From assembly GCF_033118175.1 (NCBI RefSeq), contig NC_083710.1, positions 35,805,501-35,869,500 of the forward strand: DNA of 64,000 nucleotides, written 5' to 3'. A program made the translations under genes and the position numbers. Every line of letters begins with the position of its first letter. Position 1 is the stretch's first letter. Shown here piece by piece: positions 1-11,830 of this stretch. The stretch comes from Dama dama (lineage: Eukaryota > Chordata > Mammalia > Artiodactyla > Cervidae). The notes under the pieces are model-generated. The model did no database searches and was not told the origin of the DNA. It worked only from the letters and a program-made list of their open reading frames with translations.

Positions 1-2180
1 AGGGACGAGACTGTAACCTAGGCCGTCTGACTCCTTGATCCCTCTGCCGTCTAGGGCCCGCAGCCTGGCTAGATTCCTGGTCTTGGCCTCAGCAGGACGG
101 ACCTGTCCCCTTAGGACCCAAAAGCCCCTGTAACACATCACTGGGTGTATTCATCGGACAAGCAAAGGGGGCCTTGTGACTTAATCGTTTTACCTGCTCT
201 CCGCCACTGGACCGTGTGCTCAGGAAGAGTATCCACATTCCCCACCATCTTATCTCCAGCACTGGTGCCTGGGGGGATAAGAAGGTGGGTGGTCACAGAT
301 TTGTTGAATAAATGAAAGAATTATGGTAAAAGATGAAGCTCTCCGGCTGGGCACCCAGCATAGGTCCACGCTGTTTCCTGGTACTTGAGCGTGGTCCAGG
401 AGTGGACTGGCAATGGTCTCCCTCTCAATGCTCACTCAGGTCATGGGACTTTTCAGAACAGATCACCAAGCATGTGTGACACAGCCCAGGCTTGGAGACT
501 GAGTGCTTGCTTTCTCATAGCAGAGGAGATGGGGCACATGTGGTTCTGGTTAGAGGGTCCAGGGAGCGGGGAGGGAGCAGGGGTGATTGTCTCCCAGTCC
601 TGCATACAGTGTCTCTTCAAACTCTCAGCAAGGATTTTCTTAACACCGTTTTTCATGTGTTCAGCTCCCAGTAACCACCGGCACAGGAGGGAGTCAGACT
701 TGCATCTTTCTTCTCAGCCCACAGTAACTGCTACGTGGATCACTGCCTCCCCGACTCCCCAGGATGCAGGCACTGGGTGGGCGGCTGTGGCAGACACATG
801 AACTACATCTGGTTAAGCCTCTGAGGGCCTGGTTTGGCCATGCTGGTTTCTTCACTTTGCTAAATCTGCTGCTCTTGTCTAAATTTAGCAACCTGTTGAC
901 TCCAAAGATGAGGCTCGGGCCAGGTCCAGCACAGTGAGACCAGTGCGTCAGTGGCCAGGCCGCAGGAGGGTGCACACTTCAGGGCTGGTGAGCAAACAGT
1001 AAGCAGGGAGCCTCGGCTCCCTCCCGGGTCAAGGAAACCTGTGTGCTCCTCTGGAGGCTGGGAGCTGGGTCTGGGCCTCCTTCCACTCTGTCCAGTTGGC
1101 TTGAAACAAGTATCCCAATCCCTTCAGGCAACCTCTTCTCATCTGGGCTGTGAGCACTCCATAATCCCAAATTCCATTTTGGTGCTTAAAACAAAAATTC
1201 ATTGATAACCAACCAGGACCAACTGCATAGCACACACAACTCTGCTCTGAGTTCTGTGGCAGTCTGGATGGGAGGGGAGTCTGCGGGAGAATGGAGACGT
1301 GGATATGTACGGCTGAGTTCCCCCGTTGTTCATTTGAAACCATCACAACGCTGTTCATCAGCTAATACCCCAATACGAAACAAAAAGTTTTTAAAAAAAA
1401 TCTGTTGATTCCAGGACCATACAGATTCTGTGACTGTCCTGGATTTTTGTGCTGGACTCAGAATCCTTTTATCAGAACACAAGGTCTGAGTGATTTAGTT
1501 TACGCCTCATTGTGGGTGGGGGTGGGGGAATCCCACCTCATGTACAAACAGGTGTTCCTGGAATGTGCTGCTTCAGCTTCCCTCCAGGGGGCATCAGACA
1601 GAGACGATGCCTCAGAATATCCTCCATCCTCCACCACCATCACTCCGTCATCTCCTGAACATCCTCCCGGGTTCACCCAGCATAGGATAAGTGACTCAGT
1701 GAGTGTGGGAAATGCCCCCAGTGAAGAAGGAGATGGTCCAGGGGCAAACAGGTGGTCTTTGTCCTAAGCAACGACAGTGACCATCCAGCAGTTTCCCATT
1801 TTGATTCTTAAAGCACTGAGCCACAAGCCAAGCCATTTCTTTTTAACTGGGTTTTCCAATTAATTGGAATCTCGCGCATAGAGATTTGTTAAACAGATTT
1901 ATCGTCTAGATAATGGTATCGATGAATTCTGACTTCTTGTCATTTTTCAAGTTTATCGATACAGAGCAGTTGAATTGGAATGTGGCTGTGACGTCCCAGT
2001 GGTGTGCCCGAGAGAAGCCTGAGGAGACAGCCAGGTCGAAAGGAAGACCTAGAAACACACTCTTAAATCCGAGCCCAGGTTCATCTGTGAAGCCAAAAGG
2101 CAAACCTGACCCAGAGGGTTAGTGAAAGGGAGAGAGGAGTTCATTTCTTAGTGCCCTATCGTTACTGGTGTTTTAAACTT
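1..2180. other. Intergenic sequence, no gene recognised
   Basis: Mixed composition. Short open frames here have no recognisable domain, no codon bias and no splice structure. No confident repeat was seen. Confidence 0.6.
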
Positions 2181-2182
2181 TT

Positions 2183-2499
2183 TTAATTCATAAAGGTATG
2201 CATTTATTTATTTCTGGCTGCAGTGGGTCTTCATTGCTGCTTGCCGGCTTTCTCTAGTTGGGGCGAGCTGGGGCTACTGTTCACTGCGGTGTGCAGGCTT
2301 CTCAATGTGGTGTCTTCTCTTGTTGGGGCGCACAGGCCAGTGCTTACGGCTCCAGACTCTTGAGCACAGGTTCAATGGCTGTGGCACACATGAGCTTAGC
2401 TGCTCCACGGCATGTGGAATCTTCCCAGACCATAGATCAAACCCGTGTCCCCTGCACTGGCAAGCGGATTCTTATCCACTCACCACAAAGGAAGTCCCC
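2183..2499 (-). mobile_element. CHR-type tRNA-Glu SINE
   Basis: Antisense copy: the A-rich tail complement lies at the left (TTTATTTATTTCTGGCTGCAG) and the tRNA-like head at the right (CCCGTGTCCCCTGCACTGG). About 10-15% diverged from the others by eye. Confidence 0.8.
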
Positions 2500-3540
2500 T
2501 TACTGTCTCTTTCAACTGTCTGTAACCAACTACTAGCAAATGCTTTCTTAAAGAAATGGCGGCTTTGGAGTGCCACATATCCTGGAAGGCACCTTTTCTA
2601 AAATGGTGTCTTGATCCTCATCTGGACCACATCCTAGCCATTTATGGTATTCACAGAAAGAGGAGATAAAGACCCCTGGCCGGCTTGGGGGTAAGAAACC
2701 GAGAGAGAAAGCCCACAAAGCAGGGAGGTCCAGCTCAGTCCCCCAGGAAGGAGAGAGGTGTCTCCCCATTCAGGACAAGGGGAGCAATAAAAAGCCTTAG
2801 GATGCGATGGAGGTGGGGGCAGGATGGGTCCTCTGCCCAGAGAGACGAATAATACAGAGGAGGGCGAACACTAGCACGATTTCACTCCTAATCAGGATCA
2901 TGAAGCATTTCACAAATGGACCACTTTCCTCCGACACTTACCGTATTGAGTGGCTCTAGGTAGACCATCAGGGCGGACTCTGCCATCTGCATTTAGAAAA
3001 TTGCCTATACATTTATTACAGTGAGATTCACCCATTAATTAATGCCGTTCTCCCTGAAGACTCTCATTAACACATTGAGCTAATTACTGAAACCACAGGC
3101 CCAAGGGCTGGGTTGTGATGGGTTGTTTTCATTTTTTCCTATTACAGTAAGATTTGCTCCTGCCTTAGCTTTAGAGGATTTAAAAACAGAAAACAGCAGA
3201 GGCGGAAGAACCCTTGGATGCTGGAACTGAATCAACGTTCGGGCCGCTTTCAGGCTGGCGATCTTGTACTTCTCTGTGGGAGGCCCGGACAGCAGTTATT
3301 TCAGGACAGGAAATACTTCCAGTGAAGAGAGGACCGAGCGTCCAGCCAACACTGCTGTCTAGTAGCTCAGCTGTGGGGCTGGGATGAGTTAGGAAATAAA
3401 CTTAGGATGGAACAGCCAAGCTTCCGTTCACGGCTTCCTCTGATCTCCTCTTCCCCACCACCCAGGTGGTCCGACAGACCCTTCCCACCCAGCAGAAAGC
3501 AGAGATTGTGAAGGGTGAGGAAGGATTAGATGTATTTCCA
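2500..3540. other. Unique intergenic sequence with a homeodomain-motif-rich block
   Basis: No repeat was recognised. About 2,985-3,160 is rich in TAAT cores (CCCATTAATTAATGCC, GCTAATTACTG) and could be a conserved non-coding element. Confidence 0.4.
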
Positions 3541-3542
3541 AA

Positions 3543-3880
3543 GCTTCCCACTGAAGTGTCGGTGGTCCAGTGGTAAAGAGTCTGCCTGCGAATGCAGGTG
3601 ACACAGGTTCAATCCTTGGTCCGGGGTAGATCCCATATGCTGCGGAGCAAATAAGCCCATTCGCCACAACTATTGAGCCTGAACTCTAGGGCCCACACAC
3701 CCCGACAACTGAGCTCAAGTGTTCTAGAGCCTCTGCTCTGAAACAAGAGCAGCCACCTCAATGAGCAGCCCGAGCACCACAACCAGAGAGTGGCCCCAGC
3801 TCGCTGCAACTAGAGAAACACCGCACGTGGCGATGAAGACCCAGGATAGCCAAAATATAAATAAGCAAATAAAATAATGA
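3543..3880 (+). mobile_element. CHR-type tRNA-Glu SINE
   Basis: Sense copy with head GTGGTCCAGTGGTAAAGAGT, body CTGCAACTAGAGAAACACCG and A-rich tail (AAATATAAATAAGCAAATAA). Confidence 0.82.
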
Positions 3881-3894
3881 AACAATTTTAAAGA

Positions 3895-3985
3895 ATATAT
3901 ATAAGTGAGTCATTCTGCTGGACAGCAGAAATTCACACAACGTTGTAAATCAACTACACTTCAATAAAAAAATTTTGTTTAAAAA
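3895..3985 (+). mobile_element. L1 3' end fragment
   Basis: Resembles the terminal L1 3' UTR: AACGTTGTAAATCAACTACA followed by CTTCAATAAAAAAATTT. Confidence 0.6.
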
Positions 3986-4794
3986 AGGGAAATGTCAGCT
4001 GAAAAAAAAAGATGTACAACCTAAGAGTTGAGAATGGTGTTTTATTCAGTGGATGAAACTGAGGACTGAAGCCCAGGACACAGTGTCTTGTGTAGTTCTC
4101 AGGGACTGCTCAGGACAGATGAGAGTTTTTGCAACAGAGAGCAGGTAGTCGGAACATCAAAAAATTCCTGCTAACTAAAGAAAACCAGCCGTCTCAAGGT
4201 AAGGAATTTACTTCTTTTCTATGTTTGGGAAGATACAAGAGTCTGGGATTGTTGAAATGATGCCTTTGATGTGCCGCTCAGCTCTCTGGGGCCAGTTTCC
4301 ACTGCTTTCTCATCTCAGTCCTTCCAGGGCGTTTAAGAGGCTGACAGCCAGATTGGCTTAACTCTCCTGTTAACTTATTCGTTTATTCAAATATTTACTT
4401 TTTGAGCGCCCCCTCTGGCAGGGCTCCGTGCGCTGGGCCGCACACGGAGGAGCCGCCATCTCAGCTTCAAGGTGTCCACAGGCTGCAAGTCGCAAAGGTT
4501 CAGGGTGTGTTAGAGGCAGAGTCCGCACTGGGCAGAGGATGTTCGCAGAGAAGGGCCTCAGTGAGAGGAATTCACACTAAAGACCCGGGTGGAATGAAAG
4601 AAATAGGAGAAAATACTTATTTTTTTTTAATTTTGAAAAACTCAACACATAAACAAAAACAAATGACGAAGGTTCCCATCATCCTGCAACATCCTGCCAT
4701 TCTAGTTTCATCCACACGTTTCCCCCCACGCCCACCTCAAAGGCTACTGTGAAATGTATGTCCGTTTGAAATGAACACAGCCCGTAATTCAGGT

Positions 4795-5005
4795 ATGTGT
4801 GTGCCCTCAGTCGTGTCTGACTCTTTGCGACAGTATGGACTGTAGCCCACCAGGCTCCTCTGTCCATGGAACTTTCCAGGCAAGAACACTGGAGTGGGCT
4901 GCCATTTCCTTCTCCAGGGGAATCTTCCTGACCCAGGGATGGAACCCACATCTCTTGCATCTCCTGCAGGCAGATTTTTCATCACTAAGCCACCTGGGAA
5001 GCACA
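4795..5005 (-). mobile_element. Bov-tA SINE
   Basis: Antisense copy of the tRNA-BovA fusion SINE: CAGTCGTGTCTGACTCTTTG at left, GCCACCTGGGAAGC at right. About 10% diverged. Confidence 0.88.
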
Positions 5006-5179
5006 CCTGTGTCACAAAACAGAACATTGCCTTCTCCCAGAAAATTTCCTTGTATCCCTTCCTGGGTAATCCTCATGCTTCTCCAAGGTCACCATTGTTC
5101 TGAGGTTTTCCCCTAAAAGTACTTTCACTTGTTCTAGATCTACATGTGAGGGGAGCCATGGAGGATGCACTCCTTAGTG

Positions 5180-5395
5180 TGTGGCTGGTGGCTCAGACGG
5201 TAAAGCGTCTGCCTGCAATAAGGGAGACCCAGGTTCGATCCCTGGGTTGGGAAGATCCCTGGAAAAGGAAATGGCAATCCACTCCAGTATTCTTGCCTGG
5301 AAAATTCCATGGATGGAGGAGCCTGGTAGGCTACAGTCCATGTGGTCGCAAAGAGTCAGACACGACTGAGCGACTTCACTTTTCACTTTTCTTTT
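5180..5395 (+). mobile_element. Bov-tA SINE
   Basis: Sense copy: GGTGGCTCAGACGGTAAAGC, RNA polymerase III B-box region GGTTCGATCCCTGG, BovA body, end GACTGAGCGACTTCACTTTT. Confidence 0.92.
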
Positions 5396-5497
5396 GCTCA
5401 ACATAACATCCTCTGACATCCATCCGTCATTCTATCTGTCAATAATTTTGTCTTTTTACTGCTGAGTATGATATCAGAATATATACAGTTTTAGTCA

Positions 5498-5808
5498 TTT
5501 TATTTATCTATTTACTTATTTATTTTTGGCTGTGCTGGGTCCTTGTTGCTCCACGGGCTTTTCTCTAGTTGCAGTGTGTGGCCTTCTCATTGCGGTGGCT
5601 TTTCTGGTTGCAGAGCACAGGCTCTAGGGCCTAGAGCTAGTGGCTTCAGTATTAGTGGCTCCTGGGCTCTAGGGCATAGGCTCAGTAGTTGTGGCGCATG
5701 GACGTAGTTACTCCATGGCATTTGGGATCTTTCTGGACCAGAAATCGAACTCGAATCTCCTGCATTGGCAGGTGGATTCTTTACCACTGAGCCAGCAGGG
5801 AAGCCCCA
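5498..5808 (-). mobile_element. CHR-type tRNA-Glu SINE
   Basis: Antisense full-length copy, from TTTATTTTTGGCTGTGCTGG to GAGCCAGCAGGGAAGCCCC. Confidence 0.85.
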
Positions 5809-6989
5809 GAACTTATGATTTTCGAAATATCTCTTTAGCCTCCCTTTGGACAAGCCACTCAAAGACGGGCCAACAAAGACACAGAAGACAGGACCTTTGC
5901 CCCCCTCGGGAAGTTTGGTCTACCTGCAAGGAAAAGGCAAGAAAAAAAGTGACTCACAGCCGATGGGCGATGACCTTCCTCCCAGATAACGAGTCCCCTT
6001 TTCTTATGCACAGAACCAAGTGGTCTGGTCAATGGTGAGCTCTGTCCACTGGTCTAAGAGGCTTGCTCGTGTGCTCTTCTCCTTGACATCATTTAAAGTT
6101 AGGTGGGGCACCTGGCCCAAGACGGGCAGTGAGGTGCATGGAGAAACACGGGGGTGGGGGGCTTCTATAAGAAAGAGAGATGAAGCGAGAGAAAGTTTTG
6201 AGTTCCTTCCTTCTTTCTTGGATGTTACAAGAAGAAGCCGATACTTGTGTCCACGAAGCAAACTGCACGCCAAGGATGGCAGAAGGGGCCAGTCCTCCAT
6301 GACATTACTGAGGTGCCAACCAATCCCTGTGCTGCCTGCCATCTTGTTTTTTTATATAAACAATACTTACCTTTCTGGTTTCAGGAGCATTCAGCAAAGA
6401 GTATTATTCACAGCCAAAGGGAAATGCGAGCTGGGGACACAGAATGTTTAAAGGGGTGCCAGGAAACACACCTCTGCAAAAACCTGTTCCCCCACGTGAT
6501 GCTGGGTCTCAGGTGTAAAAAAGACACCCAAGTGGGACTAGAGCGAAGGACCTGAGGACTGGACAGTGAAGGGGACCTGGAGGGCACAGAGGACCCAGGA
6601 GCTGGGTCCCAAGGAGGGAAGGCTGTTACGGCTGGGGTTTACTTTTAAAATAGCCACATAGATCCAAAAATATGGAGCTTTGTGGTTTTGGCCAGCACTA
6701 GGGTGTCTTGTCATCAAGTCACAGCTCCTCACAGGATGCAAAAAGAAGTCCTTATTTCTGGTGAATAAAGTATAATCTGAAGAGTCGACTCCACTTCCTG
6801 GTAAATACCAGAATAACGGTGTCACACCACATTACAGAACATTTTAAGGTTGTCTTATTTGTGAAGATATTTGCAATAAAAACAGAATTGGTATTTGGAA
6901 AATCAGTTTTTGTTTTTTTTTTTTTACTGTGATTGGGGGTTCCATAACTTTGCAAAGTTATTTAAACTACAGCCCTTGATGTGGACAAA
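5809..6989. other. Intergenic sequence, nothing recognised
   Basis: No supported gene. A T run of 12 lies at about 6,915. The sequence enters L1 3' material near 6,990. Confidence 0.5.
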
Positions 6990-8100
6990 AAGGGACCCCC
7001 CTCTCACACTGTTGGTGGGAATGTAAATTGGTGCTGCCATTGTGAAAACAGTATGGAGGTTCATTAAAAAACTAAGAATAGAGTTGCCATATGATCCAGC
7101 AATCTCACTCCTGGGCATATATCCCAGATAAAATTCTAACTCAGAAACATATATGGGGATTCCCTGGTGGCTCAGTGGTGAAGAATCCACCTGCCAATGC
7201 AGGAGACATGTGTTTGATCCCTGATCCGGGAAGATCCCACATTCTGCAGAGCAACTAAGCCCAAGGGTCACAACTATTGAGCCTGTGCTCTAGGGCCTAG
7301 GAACTGTAACGGCTGAGCCCTCAAGCCCTAGAGCCCATGCTCTGCAGCAAGAGGAGCCATGGCAATGAGAAGCCCAAGCACCACAACTGGAGAGTAGCCT
7401 CCACAAGTAGAGAAAAGCCCACACAGCAACAAAGACCCAACACAGCCAAAAAATAACTAAATAAAAATTATTTTAAAAAGATATATGCACCCCCATGTTC
7501 ACAGCAGCACTATTCACAATAGCCAAGACATGGAAACAACCTAAATATCTATCAACAGATGAATGGATAAAGAAGATGTGGTACATATATATAGTGGAAT
7601 ATTACTCAGCCACAAAAAAGAACAAAAGAATGCCATCTGCAGCAACGTGGATGCAACTGGAGATTATCATCCCACATGAACTAAGTCATAAAGGGGAAGA
7701 ACAAATATCATATGATATCACTTATACGTGGAGTTAAAATATGACACAAATGATCCTGTCTGTGAAGCTATAACAGAATCACTGACTTAGAGGACAGATT
7801 TTGGTTGCCAGTGGGGAGGGGTTTGGGAGAGGGATGGAGAGAAAGGCTAGGGTGAGCAGATCTAAGCTTTTATATCAAGAATGGATAAACAACAAGTCCT
7901 ACTGTAGAGCACAGAGAACTATATTCAATATCCTATGATAAACCATAATGGAAAAGAATATTTTAAAAAGCAGGAATGCATGTGCATATATACATACACA
8001 CACATATATATGCATGTATAACTGAATCACTTTGCTGTGTAGCAGTAATGAACACAACATTATAAATCCACTATCCTTCAATTTTAGAAAAATTCTAAAA
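6990..8100 (+). mobile_element. L1 LINE 3' end (ORF2 C-terminus plus 3' UTR), interrupted by a SINE
   Basis: Starts CTCTCACACTGTTGGTGGGA and continues through the ORF2 C-terminus (TIAKTWKQPKYLSTDEWIKK; VEYYSATKK) to a 3' UTR ending near AACATTATAAATCCACTATC. A CHR SINE splits it at 7,156-7,480. 5'-truncated, not functional. Confidence 0.88.
7156..7480 (+). mobile_element. CHR-type SINE nested in L1
   Basis: Head GGATTCCCTGGTGGCTCAGT to tail AAATAACTAAATAAAAATTA. The L1 text ACATATATG repeats as GATATATG on the far side, consistent with a short target-site duplication. Confidence 0.88.
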
Positions 8101-8483
8101 AGACACAATCACCCCTATGTTCATAGAGGCACTATTTAAAATAGCGAAGACATGGAAGCAGCCTAAATGCCCACGGACAGAGGAATGGATAAAGATGTGG
8201 TACATGTATATAATATAATATCACTCAGTCACAAAAAAGAATTAAATAATGCCATTTGCAGCAAAATGGATGGACCTAGGCTAAGATCCATCATAAGGTC
8301 CATTTTCATACTAAGTGAAATAAGTCAGAGAAAGACAAATATATGATAGTGCTGACATGTGGAATCTTAAAAACTGATACAAATGAACTTATTTACAAAA
8401 CAGAAATAGGCTCACAGACACAGAAAACAAATTTATGGTTACTGAAAGGGGAAGGGGGAGGGATAAATTAGGAATTTGGGGTT
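8101..8483 (+). mobile_element. Second L1 3' fragment
   Basis: Repeats the same L1 stretch as 7,490-7,870 (ACCCCTATGTTCATAGAGGC, GAAGACATGGAAGCAGCCTA) with clear divergence, so it is an independent L1 copy adjacent to the first. Confidence 0.8.
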
Positions 8484-8497
8484 AATAGATACACACT

Positions 8498-8772
8498 GCT
8501 GCTGCTGCTGCTAAGTCGCTTCAGTCATGTCTGACTCTGTGCGACCCCAGAGACAGCAGCTTACCAGGCTCCTCCATCCCTGGGATTCTCCAGACAAGAA
8601 TATTGGAATGGGTTGCCATTTCCTTCTCCAATGCATGAAAGTGAAAAGTGAAAGGGAAGTTACTCAGTCATGTCTGACTCTTCGTGACCCCATAGACTGC
8701 AGCCTACCAGGCTCCTCCGTCCATGGGATTGTCCAGGCAAGAGTACTGGAGTGGGTCGCCATTGCCTTCTCC
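8498..8772 (-). mobile_element. Bov-A2 SINE with perfect target-site duplication
   Basis: Two tandem BovA units, (GCT)n-AAGTCGCTTCAGTCATGTC and later AGTGAAAAGTGAAAGGGAAG, ending CCATTGCCTTCTCC. The 14-bp direct repeat AATAGATACACACT flanks it at 8,484-8,497 and 8,773-8,786. Confidence 0.93.
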
Positions 8773-8995
8773 AATAGATACACACTACTACATATAAAAT
8801 AGATGCATTAAATTGCCTAGGGTCACACAGGAATTCATGCCTAGGCCAGGATTTGAGCTCAGGACTTAAGTTTCAGTATTGTAAAATTTATTACTTATTT
8901 GGAGAGGGGGAATATGGAGTAAAATATAAACAAAAAGACATGAGAAAAGTACACATCTGACCTCTAAATAGATAAGAACTTGTTTAACAACAGCT

Positions 8996-9320
8996 AAGGA
9001 GATCCAACCAGTCCATCCTAAAGGAGATCAGTCCTGGGTGTTCATTGGAAGGACTGATGCTGAAGCTGATAACTCCAATACTTTGGCCACCTCATGCGAA
9101 GAGTTGACTCATTGGAAAAGACCCTGATGCTGGGAGGGATTAGGGGCGGGAGAAGAAGGGGATGACAGAGGATGAGATGGCTGGATGGCATCACCGACTC
9201 AATAGACATGAGTTTGAGTAAACTCTGGGAGTTGGTGATGGACAGGGAGGCCTGGCGTGCTGCGATTCATGGGGTTGCAAAGAGTTGGACACGACTGAGC
9301 AACTGTACTGAACTGAACTG
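8996..9320 (+). mobile_element. BovB LINE 3' end fragment
   Basis: 5'-truncated copy from AAGGAGATCCAACCAGTCCA to the characteristic ACTGAACTGAACTG end. Confidence 0.92.
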
Positions 9321-9333
9321 ATAATTAACAGTG

Positions 9334-9542
9334 GGGCTTCCCTGGTGGCTCAGAGGTTAAAGCGTCTGCTTGCAATGCGGGAGGCCTGGGTTCGATCCCT
9401 GGGTCAGGAAGATCCCCTGGAGAAGGAAATGGCAATCCACTCCAGTATTCTTGCCTGGAGAATCCCATGGACAGAGGAGCCTGTTGGGCTACAGTCCACG
9501 GGGTCGCAAAGAGTTGGACACGACTGAGTGACTTCACTTCAC
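9334..9542 (+). mobile_element. Bov-tA SINE
   Basis: Near-consensus sense copy from GGCTTCCCTGGTGGCTCAGA to GACTGAGTGACTTCACTTC. Young by eye. Confidence 0.94.
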
Positions 9543-9689
9543 TATAAGTAACAGTACTATATGATATGTCAGAAAGTTAAGAGTTGATCTTAAATGTTCC
9601 CCACCCTCCGCCCCACACACAAGGTAATTATGTAAGCCAATGGAGGTCTTAACTAACATTATTATGGTAATTATTTCACAGTAAATTTG

Positions 9690-10400
9690 TGTCAAATTAT
9701 CACACTGTACACCTTAAATGTGTGTATCTTTTACATTAATAATATCTCAATAATGCAAGGGAAAAACTTATATAAGCATAAAGCAAGAAATTTTGAGACA
9801 AATTATTTTTGACAATTAAAATATTTTTACTTTAATTTTTATAAATTAAAAAATTATTCATAGTGAAGTAAGAAAATTTTAAGGCAAATAACTGAATGCA
9901 TGTCAAAAAGCACAGTTGAAAAGCAAATGGAAAACTGGGAGAATACTTGAATTAACTGAGATAAGGAATTAGTATCTTTCACATATAAAAAGCTCATAAA
10001 AATCAACAAGAAAAATATTAAGTCTCTGTGAGAAAAATTAGTAAAGGACTTATAGAGTAGAACAACATACAAAAGTAATATAAATAGCCAAAAGTTGTTT
10101 TACAGTCTCAAATAAATATATTCATAATAGCCAAAGATAAGCATCTAGAAAAAATGCTTGACTTCATCATTAAAGAACTGCTACCCCCAAATATCCTTGT
10201 TTTGCAAGTTGGCTAAGTTTTTGAAACTTAAAAATAAGCAATATTGGTAAAGAGTCCATGAAATCGTTATTACACCCTGCTGAGAATATATACTTGGTAC
10301 AATATTTCTGAAGGACAACTGGTCGACTTTTTCCAAAAGCTTTAAAATTGTTCCTGCCTTTTGACGGGTCCTCAGTAACAAGGTATTTTGCAACGAGCAC
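9690..10400 (+). mobile_element. Ancient L1/HAL1-like remnant
   Basis: AT-rich text resembling old LINE-1 sequence, for example TATCACACTGTACACCTTAA and TCCTTGTTTTGCAAGTTGGC with AATATTGGTAAAGAGTC. Heavily decayed; the assignment is tentative. Confidence 0.4.
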
Positions 10401-10601
10401 ATCTCCTGCACAAGTTATCTTTAGGTGCTACTTAGTGTCTGGCCCATCAGAGGGGTGACAAGTGTAGCATCCTGCAGAGCATGCTGCTGGGAGAATTCAG
10501 ATCTCCCTTGAGATTCTGGGGCTTTTTGTCCCAGGAGTAGCTAATCTCAGCTTTATTTTGTCCTCCCCCCCCCCACCCCCATATTCCTCTACATTATGGA
10601 T

Positions 10602-10812
10602 CATTATATCCCGGTGGCTCAGGCGATAAAGAATCCGCCTGCAATGCAGGAGACCCAGGTTCGATCCCTGGGTCAGGAAGGTCCCCGGTAGAAGGGAATA
10701 GCTACCCACTCCAGTATTCTTGCCTGGAGAATCTCATGGACAGAGGATCCTGGTGGGCTATACAGTCCATGGGGTCGCAAAGAGTCGGACACGACTGAGC
10801 GACTAAGCACAC
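10602..10812 (+). mobile_element. Bov-tA SINE
   Basis: Sense copy: GGTGGCTCAGGCGATAAAGA to GACACGACTGAGCGACTAAG. Confidence 0.92.
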
Positions 10813-10814
10813 AG

Positions 10815-11035
10815 ACAGGATATTGAGTATAGTTTCCTGTGCTATACGGCAGGACCTAGTTTTTTTTATGTGCTCTATATACAACGTTTTGCACCTACTA
10901 ACCCCGAACTCCCACTCCACCCCTCCATCCCTCCTCCACCCTTCTCCACCTTGGCAACCACAGGTCTGTTCTCTGTGTCTGTGACTCTGTTTTGTTCTTC
11001 GCTGAAAAAAAAAAAAAGGCTTCTTGGGTGTGGAT
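10815..11035 (-). mobile_element. L1 3' UTR fragment, antisense
   Basis: TTCCTGTGCTATACGGCAGG, then a C-rich strand (CACTCCACCCCTCCATCCCT) and CTGTTCTCTGTGTCTGTGAC, typical of antisense bovid L1 3' UTR. Confidence 0.65.
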
Positions 11036-11489
11036 ATAGTATATAATAACATATCACAGCCAGAGAAGACAGTAAAAACTCAAACTCCTTCACAAATGCA
11101 GCATCCACCCCACACCGCTGTTGAGCTTTTCTCGCCTGTGAAATGTTTCAGAGGAGACAGGCTGGGGTGATGGCCTGGGAGAGTGTGTTAATGAAAAGCA
11201 GGATAAATGCTCGAAATGATTTGCATAGAAGGAAGCTGACCGGCTGATATTCGAAAAGGAAATCCCAGTGGAGATGCCCCACATAACCAGGCTTCCTTTG
11301 TCAGCCCTGAATCTGAAAGAAGTGTCTGAATCTGAAACAGCGAGTTCACGGTTTCTCCCTCACCGACCAACGCTTGCAAGTTCCATACCAGCATTTCCAG
11401 TCGCACTCCTTGTTAGGGTTCACAAGGGCCTCAGAGCGTATAGTTTAAAAATGGCCCATTGTGGTGACCTGACAAACAAGGGATGACGT

Positions 11490-11830
11490 CACAGTGGTCC
11501 CAGTGCCCTGGTGGGCATCCTGTTTTTTCCTTAAGGAGATATCCTGTTTCTCCCTGCTGGTGCCAGTTTCTCCAGACAACGTGACCACCCAACCGTGAGA
11601 CCCCTTCGACTACGTGACCACAAGACTTCAGCTGCAGGCTAAAGATAAACTAAGGCCCCCTCCCTTCGGGGCACATTTCCCATCCACAGGGTATAAGAAG
11701 GCTTGGCTATAAAGTGAGGGCACTGGTTTCTCTCTAAAGCCAGTCACTTTTTTTCTTCCTATAACAAATCCTTCTCTGCCTAAATGCCCGGCTCACGTTC
11801 GCCTTACATTCCTCATCCTGCAGTCGTCTG
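11490..11830 (+). mobile_element. Possible solo LTR of an old endogenous retrovirus
   Basis: Suggestive only: a CRE-like TGACGTCA (about 11,484), purine/pyrimidine blocks, TATA-like GTATAAGAAGG (about 11,691) and GGCTATAAAG, then a pyrimidine-rich R/U5-like stretch with a degraded poly(A)-signal-like ATAACAAA. No internal viral genes lie nearby and flanking duplications are not clear. Confidence 0.3.

Noticed and set aside
385..801. 138-residue open frame at the left edge
   Set aside because: No recognisable domain, repeat of codon bias or splice structure; overlapped by equally long frames on both strands.
9380..9410. tRNA-like B-box sequences in many SINEs (for example GGTTCGATCCCTGG)
   Set aside because: They belong to Bov-tA and CHR SINE heads; no cloverleaf-forming tRNA gene was found.
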